Assembly: GCA_017445755.1 (NCBI GenBank)
Contig: JAFSSE010000014.1
Span: forward strand, 1 to 64,000
Length of the DNA: 64,000 nucleotides
Origin: Bacteroidales bacterium
Lineage (GTDB): Bacteria > Bacteroidota > Bacteroidia > Bacteroidales > UBA932
Direction of reading: 5' to 3'
The notes under the pieces were generated by a model, which ran no database searches, was not told where the DNA came from, and saw only the letters and a list, made by a program, of their open reading frames with translations. Shown in pieces: positions 52,828 through 61,194 of this stretch (position 1 is its first letter; every line of letters starts with the position of its first letter). The position numbers and the translations under genes are program-made.

Positions 52828-53292
52828 TTACTGCTTCTTTTCGGATAGTCCTGCTGCTGTCTTCTTGAAATCGGATTCGGAAATCAGAGATGCTTCACGC
52901 CTTTCCCTGTCCCAGATCTCAATCTTGTAACCGACACCTGCAAATACTACCTCCTTGGTTAAACCTGTGGCCTTGAGGAGAACTTCCGGGATGTTGATAC
53001 GACCGAGTTTTCCGTCAGGGACGACCTGATAGACCTCGTCGTTGAACTTCGACCAGAAGGCAGCGTGCTCGGGATTGAGTTCCGTATCCAGAGTTTCCAT
53101 GACCTTGTCGGACCGTTTCACCCACTCGTCGAGGGTATAGAGGTCGAGGCAGTTGCCATGGACGCTTTTCTTGATGATGAGCGTTGTGTCGGATTCTCCG
53201 CTGCGGGTCATGGCATCGCGGAAGACGGCAGGGAACACTACGCGTCCCTTGTCGTCCAGCTTTCCGCCCGTTTTTCCGTAGAATCTGACCAT
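52828..53292 (-). CDS. mraZ: Transcriptional regulator MraZ
   Basis: A 154-residue protein with two SpoVT/AbrB-like halves. The first has YGKTGGKLDDKGRVVFPAVFRDA and the second VPDGKLGRINIPEVLLKATGL, each with the basic DKGR or KLGR DNA-binding loop. MraZ binds tandem repeats in its own promoter and controls the dcw operon. Candidate boxes lie at 53345-53405. It is the first gene of the long minus-strand run. Confidence 0.95.
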   Translation of the reverse strand: MVRFYGKTGGKLDDKGRVVFPAVFRDAMTRSGESDTTLIIKKSVHGNCLDLYTLDEWVKRSDKVMETLDTELNPEHAAFWSKFNDEVYQVVPDGKLGRINIPEVLLKATGLTKEVVFAGVGYKIEIWDRERREASLISESDFKKTAAGLSEKKQ

Positions 53293-53329
53293 TGCTCTGG
53301 GTTAAACTTAAACTTTCACGCTACGGGTA

Positions 53330-53337
53330 CAAAGGTA
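53330..53337 (-). promoter_or_regulatory. -7 box of the mraZ/dcw promoter
   Basis: TACCTTTG on the minus strand lies 37 bases before the mraZ ATG. No TTTG element is seen at the usual distance; instead that region is filled by the repeats taken as MraZ boxes. Confidence 0.6.
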
Positions 53338-53344
53338 CGGAAAA

Positions 53345-53405
53345 TTTTTCCATTTTCTACCATTTTCTTACAATTTTTTCCACAATTTTTTTGAACTTTT
53401 CCACA
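53345..53405 (-). promoter_or_regulatory. Candidate MraZ operator repeats
   Basis: On the minus strand a unit of the type TGTGGAAAA or TGG(T)AGAAAA recurs about five times, three of them at exact 10-base steps (53372-53363, 53362-53353, 53352-53343). Tandem boxes at one-turn spacing just upstream of mraZ are how MraZ recognises its operator in other bacteria. They cover the -33 region, consistent with repression by occlusion. Confidence 0.5.
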
Positions 53406-53447
53406 ATTTGCCGTTACGCGCCCTTCCGGCATTGCCTGGTCTCCGGG

Positions 53448-53643
53448 CAGCCAGCCCCTGGCGGACGTGTCCACCCCCGGACCCGGGCAGGGGGTGGGGC
53501 CCGCAAGATACGAGTTCCGCGTTCTGCGGGACGAAGGAGATTGTGGGAGGGGCCGAAGTGAGCGAAGCGAACGGAGTTCCGCCAGGGGCTGGCTGTCAGG
53601 ACGACGTGTCCACCCCCGGACACGGGCTGGGGGTGGGGCTCGC
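53448..53643. repeat. GC-rich composite repeat cluster
   Basis: Two 41-base direct repeats (53464-53504 and 53603-53643) differ at only three positions. A perfect 17-base inverted repeat (53448-53464 with 53579-53595) interleaves with them. Each direct repeat contains a C-run and a G-run (CCACCCCC and GGGGGTGGGG) able to fold into a hairpin or G-quadruplex. The part between carries AGTGAGCGAAGCGAACGGAG. No protein is encoded here. It resembles intergenic REP-like elements. Confidence 0.7.
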
Positions 53644-53673
53644 TGCCAGGTGCCTCGGTCCGGGATATGAAAA

Positions 53674-53714
53674 AGGAGGTGACCGAAAGTCTCCCGACTT
53701 TTTGGTCACCTCCT
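53674..53714 (-). terminator. Intrinsic terminator of upp
   Basis: An 11-bp perfect stem (53674-53684 with 53704-53714) encloses a nested AAAGTC/GACTTT stem, and on the minus strand it is followed by TTTTT. It lies 46 bases beyond the upp stop. The stem sequence GGTCACCTCCT resembles the anti-Shine-Dalgarno end of 16S rRNA. Confidence 0.75.
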
Positions 53715-53759
53715 CCTAAGGTTCCGGCCGGCTTGCCGGTGTGGATGCTGAGAGCGTTT

Positions 53760-54413
53760 CTAAATCTTCCCGCCGAAGGCGAGGTCGCCGGCGTCGCCGA
53801 TGCCGGGGACGATGTAGCTGTGGCCGGTCAGCTCTTCGTCGATTGCTGCGGTCCAGAGGGTTACGTTGTCGGCGAGATGCTTCTGGAGATACTCCACGGC
53901 GTATGCACTGGCAATCGGGCAGACAAAGTGGGTCTTTTGAGGGGTACCTCCTTCCTCAATCAGGGTATTGTAAACCAATTCGATGGATGCGCCTGTAGCC
54001 AGCATCGTATCGGAGAGGATCAGGGTCTTTCCGGTGATGTCGGGGCAGATGCAGTAGTCGGTGCGGAGCTCGAAATAGTCTCCCTTGCCGTATTTGCGGT
54101 AGGCGGCGACAAAGGCCGTCTCGGCGCGGTCGAAGCAGTCCAGGATGCCTTTCTGGAGGGGAAGGCCGGAGCGCAGGATGGATGCTATGACAAGAGGGGT
54201 GTCCGGTGTGGAGACAGTCGCTATTCCAAGCGGGGTGGTTACTTCCTTTACGGAGTAATCGAGTGTCCTTGAGATTTCATAAGCGAAAACCCGACCTACC
54301 CTTTCGAGGTTGGTCCGGAAGCGGAGACGGTCTTTCTGGATATTGATATCCCGCATTTCCGCAATATAGCTGTTGAGAACGGAATTGCTTTCTCCTAAAT
54401 TGAGGACATTCAT
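53760..54413 (-). CDS. upp: Uracil phosphoribosyltransferase
   Basis: A 217-residue type I phosphoribosyltransferase. The PRPP-binding region reads CPDITGKTLILSDTMLATGASIEL near residue 130, and the C-terminal uracil-binding segment IVPGIGDAGDLAFG is intact. The enzyme makes UMP from uracil and PRPP for pyrimidine salvage. I take the ATG 54413 over an upstream frame at 54443 because a strong promoter ends at 54441. It is a single-gene unit with its own promoter and terminator. Confidence 0.95.
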   Translation of the reverse strand: MNVLNLGESNSVLNSYIAEMRDINIQKDRLRFRTNLERVGRVFAYEISRTLDYSVKEVTTPLGIATVSTPDTPLVIASILRSGLPLQKGILDCFDRAETAFVAAYRKYGKGDYFELRTDYCICPDITGKTLILSDTMLATGASIELVYNTLIEEGGTPQKTHFVCPIASAYAVEYLQKHLADNVTLWTAAIDEELTGHSYIVPGIGDAGDLAFGGKI

Positions 54414-54440
54414 GGCTTGTGGTCTGCTTGGTTCTGGAAG

Positions 54441-54472
54441 CAAAGATAGTTTTTTTATTGTGAAATATCAAA
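54441..54472 (-). promoter_or_regulatory. upp promoter
   Basis: Minus-strand TTTG (54472-54469), a 20-base spacer and TATCTTTG (54448-54441), a near-perfect Bacteroidetes promoter 27 bases before the upp ATG. Confidence 0.75.
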
Positions 54473-54478
54473 GCCACG

Positions 54479-55168
54479 TTACTTATATAAAGCCACTTTA
54501 CTCTCCGAAAAGCTGAAATAAGAATCTTCAGATATTATTATGTGGTCGATAAGGGGGCAGCCGATACTGCTGACAGCGCGGCGAATCTGGTCTGTAAACC
54601 GGATATCCGCTTCGCCCGGATGGGGGTTGCCTGCGGGGTGGTTGTGAAAAAGGATGACCGAAGAGGCCTCTTTTTCGATAATGCGTTTCAGAATCCTGAT
54701 GTCACCGGGAGATGTCGATGAAGGACCGCCGCTGCTTATCTTCTCCATCCCGATAATGTAGTGGGAGCGGTTGAGAAGGAGCAGCCAGCACTCCTCGTGG
54801 TCCAGTCCCTTCAGCTTTGAAAGCATTGCTTTAGCGGCTGCACCGGGACTTGTAACCGGGATTTTGTCCGGGACGGAGACCTCTGCGAAGGCCCTTCGGC
54901 CGAGTTCCATGGCCGCGGCGATGGCAAGCGCCTTGCCGGTACCTACTCCCTTGATTCTGCAGAGCCGCTCTATGCTCATTCCGGAAAGGACTGAGAGTTT
55001 CCCGTCCACCGAGGACAGTATCAACTGGGCCAGGTCGGCGGCGCTTGTTCCGGGTACTCCGGTCCGGAGCAGAATGGCGAGAAGGTCTCCCGAGCTGGTT
55101 GCCCTGGCACCTGAGTGGAGCATCTTTTCCCTCGGCCTTTCGGAGGGACAGAGGTCTTTCATCTTCAT
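54479..55168 (-). CDS. radC: RadC-family JAB-domain protein
   Basis: A 229-residue protein. The N-terminal third has a helix-hairpin-helix region (IERLCRIKGVGTGKALAIAAAMELGRR). The C-terminal JAB/MPN domain carries the metal motif HNHPAGNPHPGEADIRFTD near 165-185 with an upstream glutamate in LDHEECWLLLLN. RadC proteins were once linked to DNA repair, but their real role is unclear. Start codon choice is between ATGs at 55168 and 55162. A terminator sits directly upstream, so expression is probably low or from a promoter I cannot see. Confidence 0.9.
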   Translation of the reverse strand: MKMKDLCPSERPREKMLHSGARATSSGDLLAILLRTGVPGTSAADLAQLILSSVDGKLSVLSGMSIERLCRIKGVGTGKALAIAAAMELGRRAFAEVSVPDKIPVTSPGAAAKAMLSKLKGLDHEECWLLLLNRSHYIIGMEKISSGGPSSTSPGDIRILKRIIEKEASSVILFHNHPAGNPHPGEADIRFTDQIRRAVSSIGCPLIDHIIISEDSYFSFSESKVALYK

Positions 55169-55171
55169 GGC

Positions 55172-55211
55172 AAAAAAACTTTCCGGCCGGAATTTAGGGA
55201 ATTCCGACCGG
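55172..55211 (-). terminator. Intrinsic terminator after the HAD phosphatase gene
   Basis: On the minus strand a 10-bp stem (55211-55202 with 55192-55183, one G-U pair) is followed after four bases by seven T residues (55178-55172). It ends the transporter-sulfatase-phosphatase transcript just before the radC ATG at 55168. Confidence 0.75.
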
Positions 55212-55256
55212 AGAAGTGTCTTGAAAACGGATAATGTTTCCGGAGAAATCGTGGTT

Positions 55257-56147
55257 TCAGCCCTTTTTGGCCTCCAGAATCAGTTCTCCGAGTTCCTCTA
55301 TGTCGCGGACGATAATGTCCGGCGGATAGAATTCCGGATTGGGGTTTGTCCTGGCATCCTCAGCCACCTTTTCGGCAGTTTCGAGGGTCGTTTCACCGGA
55401 GAGGACGAGGACACCGACAGCCCCGGCGTTATGGGCCATGGCCGTATCGGTGTAGATCCTGTCGCCGACCATTGCAATCTCCTCGCTCCTGAGTCCGTGG
55501 CGGTCCATTATGCCCTGGAGCATCGTGGGATCGGGTTTTCCGAGAACGATGTCCGGGCGGCGGCCCGTGGCGTGCTCGATACATTTCTGCAGGGAACCGC
55601 AGTCTACGAGGACGACCCTCTGGTCCGTCGGGCAGACCCTGTCGGGATTGGTCGCGACATAGGGAATCCCCTGCGAAGCCCACCAGGCGGCGCGGCAGAG
55701 GCGGGGGTAGACGAGGGTGGTGTCAAAGGCGACGACAAGTACGTCCGGAACGTCGTCCGGATCGTCGGCGCACTGCTCGAAACCGGCTTTTTCAAACTGG
55801 GAAACCATGCTCGGCGTTCCGAGCATGAAGAGCCGCTTCGCCTCGGGATGGGTCTTTTTGATGTAGTCGATGGCGGCAAGGGAGGTGGTGTACATGTTGT
55901 CCTCCGTAGCCGGGATCCCCATCGCTTCCAGCTTGTGGATATAGTCGGCGACCGATTTTGTCGGATTGTTGGTCAGGAATGAGTGGCCGACTCCGGCCGC
56001 TTCGGTGCTGTTGAGGAAATCTACGGTGAAGGGGAAAAGACGGCTCCCGAGGTAGATGGTTCCGTCCATATCCAGGGCCAGGTGGCGAATCTTCGAAAGC
56101 TTCGCCCTGAGTTCCGGGGTGAGGGTCTTGTTATGGTTTTCTTTCAT
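55257..56147 (-). CDS. HAD-IIA (NagD-like) phosphatase
   Basis: A 296-residue HAD-superfamily phosphatase. Motif I is LALDMDGTIYLG near residue 27 (nucleophile and acid D-x-D), motif II follows in SFLTNNPTKS near 57, and the late motifs KPDPTML and MVGDRIYTDTAMAHNAG near 205-240 are intact. The cap type and order match NagD/pNPPase-like enzymes, which dephosphorylate small phosphates such as glycerol phosphate, phosphoglycolate or nucleotides. It follows a sulfatase gene and an organophosphate-type transporter gene, hinting at processing of an imported phosphorylated compound. Confidence 0.85.
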   Translation of the reverse strand: MKENHNKTLTPELRAKLSKIRHLALDMDGTIYLGSRLFPFTVDFLNSTEAAGVGHSFLTNNPTKSVADYIHKLEAMGIPATEDNMYTTSLAAIDYIKKTHPEAKRLFMLGTPSMVSQFEKAGFEQCADDPDDVPDVLVVAFDTTLVYPRLCRAAWWASQGIPYVATNPDRVCPTDQRVVLVDCGSLQKCIEHATGRRPDIVLGKPDPTMLQGIMDRHGLRSEEIAMVGDRIYTDTAMAHNAGAVGVLVLSGETTLETAEKVAEDARTNPNPEFYPPDIIVRDIEELGELILEAKKG

Positions 56148-56158
56148 GAATCAATGGG

Positions 56159-57784
56159 TTAATCCGCCGGTGCGACAGCGTCAATGTCCATAATATATGC
56201 CGGATTTCCGGAAGGTACGGGGGCATGGGCTTCCTTTACGATTTCCCACATCTTCGAGGTGATTTCGGGGTGCTCGGCTGCGATATCCTTCCCCTCGCGG
56301 GGGTCGGTGGAGAGGTCGAAGAGGGAGAACTCCCCGACACCTTCCTTAACTCCCTTGATAAAGCCCTTCCAGTTACCGTAACGAACTCCTACCCAGCCCT
56401 TTCCGCCGGGGAATTCCCAGTAGAGATACTCGTGCTCCTTCTGCTTCTTTCCGAGAATGGTCGGAAGGAAGGAGATGCCGTCGGTCTGGGGACATTTCGC
56501 GCCGGCGAGTTCCGCAAGGGTAGGCATCACATCGGTGAACTGTGCGACGTGGCCGGTAATCCTGCCGCCTTCCGGCAGCGGGAACGGGGTCTGCTGGACT
56601 CCGGTGCCCTTGAGGTAGTCGCCCATGGCGACGATGAACGGCATGCGTATTCCGCCTTCATGGAGCGAGGACTTGCCCCATCCCTTGCGGCATTTGAACG
56701 GACCGCCGCTCTCGAAATACTCCATGGGGGAGTTGGTATTGTTGGCGGGACCGTTGTCCGAGGTAATGACGATAAGGGTGTTGTCATAGAGCCCGAGCCG
56801 CTTGAGCTGTTCCACAATCTTCCCGATCTGGGTATCGATGTGGGTAATCATTGCGGCGTAGGTGGCGTGGGGATATCTGTTTGAATAGTAGTTCTTTCCG
56901 TTGACCGGCTCCTCGTCTCCGAGCTTGTTGACATAGTAGAGGACCTCGTCTTCCGGGGCCTGGACCGAGCTGTGGGGAACGGTTGTCGTATACATCAGGA
57001 AGAAGGGGGTCTTCGTGGCCGCGACAGAGTCGATATAACAGGTGATTTTGTCGAACATCAGGTCCGGACTGTATTTCGCCTGGGTATACTTGTCGTAGCT
57101 CCTCGGGTCGTAGGGGTCTGCGCCCTCGTCGAGGGGAGTCTCCGGAGGAAGGAGTTCGTTACCTTCTATATAAACGCGGTGGCTGTTCTCCCAGAGGAAG
57201 GGAGGATAGTAGACATGGGCCTGCCGCTGGCAGTTGTAACCGTAGAAATAGTCAAAGCCCATCTTGTTTGGGGCGCCCTCGGAAAGGGGAGCGCCGACGC
57301 CCCATTTCCCGATCATGGCGGTCGAGTAACCGGCGCTTTTCATCATGGTCCCGAGCGTCTGGGTGCCTGCGGCAAGCGGGAACTGGCCTTCCAGGGCAGG
57401 GTCTGCGAGCATCGCTGCGTGGTCCCATACGTTGCCGCGCCAGGTCATCTCGTCGTTGGCACGGATTTGGGCATGGCCGGCATGCTGTCCGGTAAGGAGA
57501 CCGCAACGGGAGGGCGACGAAAGCGGAGCCATGCTGTACATGTCCGAGAAGCGGATTCCACGGAGGGCGATTGCGTCGATATTCGGGGTCTCGATTTTCT
57601 TTTGTCCGTAGCAGCCGAAATCTCCGTACCCGGCGTCGTCCATCATTATGAAAATAACGTTCGGACGGGAGTTCTTGGAAAGGGGTTTCGCTTCCGAGCA
57701 GGAAGCGGCTCCGGCGATTGCAAGGGCGGGCAGGGCTACGGCGGCAATTGCCGGCACTGCGGAAGGGTTCTTTTTCATTTTCAT
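56159..57784 (-). CDS. Arylsulfatase-type sulfatase, serine class, lipoprotein
   Basis: A 541-residue S1-family sulfatase. The signal ends in AGAASC, so it is a lipoprotein. The metal site begins FIMMDDAGYGDFGCYG, and the catalytic consensus is SSPSRCGLLTG near residue 92, where the modified residue is serine; it must be turned into formylglycine by an anaerobic sulfatase-maturing enzyme, which is not in this window. Later elements include IGKWGVG near 160 and VITSDNGPAN near 345. The sulfated substrate is unknown. The ATG overlaps the transporter stop by four bases. Confidence 0.9.
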   Translation of the reverse strand: MKMKKNPSAVPAIAAVALPALAIAGAASCSEAKPLSKNSRPNVIFIMMDDAGYGDFGCYGQKKIETPNIDAIALRGIRFSDMYSMAPLSSPSRCGLLTGQHAGHAQIRANDEMTWRGNVWDHAAMLADPALEGQFPLAAGTQTLGTMMKSAGYSTAMIGKWGVGAPLSEGAPNKMGFDYFYGYNCQRQAHVYYPPFLWENSHRVYIEGNELLPPETPLDEGADPYDPRSYDKYTQAKYSPDLMFDKITCYIDSVAATKTPFFLMYTTTVPHSSVQAPEDEVLYYVNKLGDEEPVNGKNYYSNRYPHATYAAMITHIDTQIGKIVEQLKRLGLYDNTLIVITSDNGPANNTNSPMEYFESGGPFKCRKGWGKSSLHEGGIRMPFIVAMGDYLKGTGVQQTPFPLPEGGRITGHVAQFTDVMPTLAELAGAKCPQTDGISFLPTILGKKQKEHEYLYWEFPGGKGWVGVRYGNWKGFIKGVKEGVGEFSLFDLSTDPREGKDIAAEHPEITSKMWEIVKEAHAPVPSGNPAYIMDIDAVAPAD

Positions 57785-59283
57785 GCTTTTTTCGCGTCTG
57801 CTTCTTCGAGTTCCTTCATGATTTTGTCGGCCTTTTCATAGCCGTTTGCCGGTGCACCCCACATCGTCATAAGCACGAGGATGGAGATTACGGCGACAAC
57901 GACCACGGTAATATAGGCCCCGTTCCAGCCGTAGTGCTGGGCGATGTAGCCGAAGCCGACGCCGGAGACTATGGTACTCATGTATCCGAAGATGCCGAGA
58001 ATGCCGTTAGCCGTAGCTGAGGCGCGGTTGGTGGCATGCTGGGCGGCGCAGATACCGAGGAGGGCCTGGGGACCGTAGATGAAGAAGCCGAGGAAGAAGA
58101 ACGGGATCATGAACACCCACCATGCGGCGCTGGAAGGAAGCCGCCAGAAGAGGAGGGCGCAGAGGACTACTCCGACCATGCAGACAGTGCTCGTGTGGTG
58201 GGCCTTGCTCTTGAAGATATGGTCGGTTGCCCAGCCCCAGAAGAGCATTCCGAGGTTTCCGCCGACGAGTTCGAAGATAAGGCAGGTCGTCGTCGCCTGG
58301 GCCATGGTCATGCCCTTGGACTCGGTCAGGATGGTAGGACCCCAGTCGAGGAAGGCGAAGCGGACTATGTATACGAAGAAGTTGGTGACGGCCAGGGTCC
58401 AGATAATCCGGTTGCCGTAAACCTGCCTCTTCACGAAGGCGTTGTGGCGGGCGGACTCTTCGGGAGTGGTCACAATGGCCTTTTTCTCACCCACTACTTC
58501 GGGAAGTCCTACGTCGGAAGGGGAGTCCTTGAGGTTGAAGAAGAGCCAGATGGATCCGAGGAGGGCGACTCCGGCGGGAATGAGGAAGCACCATCTCCAG
58601 GCGCCGAAATGGGCGGCGAATGTGGCGACCTTCGGGTCGGAAATATCGACTCCGAGGTTGTTGGCGATGGAGGTCATGGTGGCCATGTCAGCGGTCATGT
58701 CGGTGCCGAGGTGCGGCATCACGAGATAGCCGCAGAGGGCCATTGCGAGGCCGGCGCCGATGGAGTGGGACATGTTCCAGATGCTCATCTTGGTGGCGAG
58801 CTCATTGGGCCTGATCCATTGGGTAATGGTCTTTGTGCAGGGCGGAACACCCATACCCTGGAGGAAGCCGTTGATAAGCCACAGCACGCCCATGACATAG
58901 GCGAGCACGGTGGCCATTGCCGCCGCATCTCCGGCTTTTCCGGCGATTCCGAGGACCCAGCCGGTCAGAAGATCGGAGGTCCCGAAGAGGATATTTACGA
59001 TGGCACAGAGCATGAGCCCGAGGGACATGACGATGCGGGCGCTGTTACGGTCCGTTATGATTCCGACGACATAGCGGGAAAGCCCGTAGATTACGCCGTG
59101 GAGGGTCAGAAAGAGGCCCAGCTGGGTTTTGGAAATCCCAAAGTCAGCCCCGAGGCCGGGCATCGAGAAGGAGAAATTCTTTCTGACGAGATAGAAAATC
59201 GCATAACCAATCATCGTTACGATGATCATGCGCCAGGACCAGTATTTGTAACTTTTCCCGTTAGTTGCTTTTGGTTCTTCCAT
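57781..59283 (-). CDS. Organophosphate:phosphate antiporter-type MFS transporter (GlpT/UhpT family)
   Basis: A 500-residue MFS transporter with about twelve hydrophobic helices. Family features are the N-terminal RMIIVTMIGYAIFYLVRKNFSFSMPGL, the SRYVVGIITDRNSAR loop after helix 2-3 and FFLGFFIYGPQALLGICAAQ near helix 10. These match the OPA family, whose members exchange glycerol-3-phosphate or hexose phosphates for phosphate. I chose the ATG 59283 over an upstream frame at 59367, since the latter overlaps the promoter. It is the first gene of an operon with a sulfatase and a HAD phosphatase. Confidence 0.85.
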   Translation of the reverse strand: MEEPKATNGKSYKYWSWRMIIVTMIGYAIFYLVRKNFSFSMPGLGADFGISKTQLGLFLTLHGVIYGLSRYVVGIITDRNSARIVMSLGLMLCAIVNILFGTSDLLTGWVLGIAGKAGDAAAMATVLAYVMGVLWLINGFLQGMGVPPCTKTITQWIRPNELATKMSIWNMSHSIGAGLAMALCGYLVMPHLGTDMTADMATMTSIANNLGVDISDPKVATFAAHFGAWRWCFLIPAGVALLGSIWLFFNLKDSPSDVGLPEVVGEKKAIVTTPEESARHNAFVKRQVYGNRIIWTLAVTNFFVYIVRFAFLDWGPTILTESKGMTMAQATTTCLIFELVGGNLGMLFWGWATDHIFKSKAHHTSTVCMVGVVLCALLFWRLPSSAAWWVFMIPFFFLGFFIYGPQALLGICAAQHATNRASATANGILGIFGYMSTIVSGVGFGYIAQHYGWNGAYITVVVVAVISILVLMTMWGAPANGYEKADKIMKELEEADAKKA

Positions 59284-59322
59284 ATAATTGGTTTGATTGT
59301 TTTCAGTTTCAGTATCGGTTGA

Positions 59323-59351
59323 CAAAGATAACAATATTTTGACTATCTTTG
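59323..59351. promoter_or_regulatory. Divergent overlapping promoters of the two sulfatase operons
   Basis: TATCTTTG occurs once on each strand: minus 59330-59323 for the transporter operon and plus 59344-59351 for the carboxyltransferase operon. The two boxes are only 13 bases apart, so the operons probably compete for, or share control at, one site. Confidence 0.6.
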
Positions 59352-59375
59352 CACATACGTAGTTCAAGATTTTTT

Positions 59376-61163
59376 ATGGCAAAGCGTGAAATAAAATTCT
59401 CCCTGGTTTACAGGGATATGTGGCAGTCGTCCGGAAAATACGTTCCGAGGGTGGATCAACTGGAAGAGGTGGCCCCCGCCATTATAGACATGGGCTGTTT
59501 CGACCGCGTCGAGACGAACGGAGGCGCTTTCGAGCAGGTAAACCTCCTTTTCGGGGAGAATCCGAATGTCGCTGTCCGCCGCTGGACCGCCCCTTTCCAT
59601 AAGGCAGGAATTGAAACCCATATGCTCGAGCGGGGACTCAACGCCTTGAGAATGAATCCGGTACCAGCCGATGTCAGGGAGCTCATGTTCCAGGTGAAAC
59701 ATAAACAGGGGACGGATATCGCCCGCTCCTTCTGCGGGCTCAATGACCACCGCAACCTCCGGCTAAGCGTGGAGTATGCGAAGAAGGCGGGAATGACTTC
59801 CCAGGTCGCTCTTTCGATAACCAATTCCCCGGTCCATACCGTTGAATACTATATGGGTGTCGTCGACAAGGTCGTGGAATACGGCTGCGACGAAATCTGC
59901 CTCAAGGACATGGCCGGAATCGGCCGTCCGACCTTCCTCGCCTCCCTCGTCTCGGAGATAAAGAGAAAATATCCCCACATCAAGGTCCAGTACCATGGCC
60001 ATACCGGCCCCGGTTTCTCCCCGGCTTCCATGCTGGAAGTCGCCCGTGCGGGAGCCGACTATCTCGACGTAGCCGTGGAACCCCTGTCCTGGGGGAAAGT
60101 CCATCCGGATGTCATCACGATCCGCGAAATGATGCGCGCGGACGGTTTTGCGGTCAAGGACCTGAATATGGACGCTTACATGGAAGTCAGGCGCCTTACC
60201 CAGAAATTCATCGACGATTTCCTCGGATACTGGATAAACCCGTCCAATGCGAAGATGACCTCCCTCCTTGTCGGCTGCGGCCTCCCGGGAGGCATGATGG
60301 GATCCATGATGGCCGACCTGAAGGGCTTCCAGGGCGCAATTAACGCTGCCCAGAGGGCCCATGGCCGTCCGGAGATGTCCCTTGACACCCTCATGGTGAA
60401 GCTCTTCGAAGAGGTCGAGTACGTATGGCCCCGCCTCGGCTACCCGCCGCTCGTGACCCCGTTCAGCCAGTATGTGAAGAATACCGCCCTGATGAATCTC
60501 TTCAACATGCTTAACGACAAGCCGCGCTGGACAACCATAGACAAGGATACCTGGGGCATGATCCTCGGGGACATGGGAAAGCTCCCCGGACCTCTGGCCC
60601 CGGAAATCATAGAACTCGCCAAGTCCAAGGGACTCAGTTTCTACGACGGCGTTCCGCAGGACAATTATCCCGACGAACTCCCGAAATTCCGCCAGATGAT
60701 GAAGGAAGAGGGCTGGGACGAAGGGGAGGACAGCGAGGAACTCTTCGAGTTCGCCATGCATGAGCGCCAGTACCGCGATTATAAGAGCGGTGTCGCCAAG
60801 CAGCAGTTCAACAAGGAACTCGCTGACTTCCGTGCGAAGGCCGGAGCCCCGATAATTGTGAAGCGTCCTGTGGTTGAGATGCCGAAGTTCGACGTCAGGG
60901 AATATGCGGAAAAATATCCCCACGCCGTCCCGGTCCAGGCAAAGGCCAAGGGCCAGCTGCTGTGGGAGGTTGATGTAGACGCCCCCTCTGCCGCTCCGAT
61001 TGCAGGTGCCCCGGTCGAGAAGGGAAAGCCGATGGGCTATGTCCAGACCTGGTACGGGATGGAAGAACTCATCCCTGCCGTTACCGGAAGGGTAGTCGCC
61101 GTACTTGGAAAGCAGGGCGACGAAGTGGAAAAGGGCGAAATAGTCGCTTTTATCCAGGAATAA
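59376..61163 (+). CDS. Oxaloacetate decarboxylase alpha / pyruvate carboxylase B-like protein without the biotin lysine
   Basis: A 595-residue carboxyltransferase. The N-terminal TIM barrel starts KFSLVYRDMWQSSGKYVPRVDQ, where the usual RDAHQS is RDMWQS but the metal aspartate is kept. The catalytic lysine is in EICLKDMAGIGRP near 185 and the metal histidines in QYHGHTGPGFSP near 210. The PYC_OADA region follows, with YPPLVTPFSQYVKNTALMN. The last 70 residues look like a biotinyl domain, but the position of the biotinylated lysine in the AMKM loop reads TWYG, so a tyrosine stands there. It either acts with a separate carrier or has another role. Start at ATG 59376. First gene of a plus-strand operon with a sulfatase and a lyase. 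Confidence 0.85.
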   Translation: MAKREIKFSLVYRDMWQSSGKYVPRVDQLEEVAPAIIDMGCFDRVETNGGAFEQVNLLFGENPNVAVRRWTAPFHKAGIETHMLERGLNALRMNPVPADVRELMFQVKHKQGTDIARSFCGLNDHRNLRLSVEYAKKAGMTSQVALSITNSPVHTVEYYMGVVDKVVEYGCDEICLKDMAGIGRPTFLASLVSEIKRKYPHIKVQYHGHTGPGFSPASMLEVARAGADYLDVAVEPLSWGKVHPDVITIREMMRADGFAVKDLNMDAYMEVRRLTQKFIDDFLGYWINPSNAKMTSLLVGCGLPGGMMGSMMADLKGFQGAINAAQRAHGRPEMSLDTLMVKLFEEVEYVWPRLGYPPLVTPFSQYVKNTALMNLFNMLNDKPRWTTIDKDTWGMILGDMGKLPGPLAPEIIELAKSKGLSFYDGVPQDNYPDELPKFRQMMKEEGWDEGEDSEELFEFAMHERQYRDYKSGVAKQQFNKELADFRAKAGAPIIVKRPVVEMPKFDVREYAEKYPHAVPVQAKAKGQLLWEVDVDAPSAAPIAGAPVEKGKPMGYVQTWYGMEELIPAVTGRVVAVLGKQGDEVEKGEIVAFIQE

Positions 61164-61194
61164 GCCCTTTTATTCCATATAAAACTGATAACCG

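Noticed and set aside
54479-55168. Treating radC as a sign of a mobile element or defence island
   Set aside because: This RadC is the ordinary chromosomal length and sits among housekeeping genes with no integrase or anti-restriction genes nearby.
58036-59322. A 428-codon plus-strand frame opposite the MFS transporter gene
   Set aside because: Its acidic Gly/His-rich translation is the antisense of membrane helices; the transporter on the minus strand is clear.
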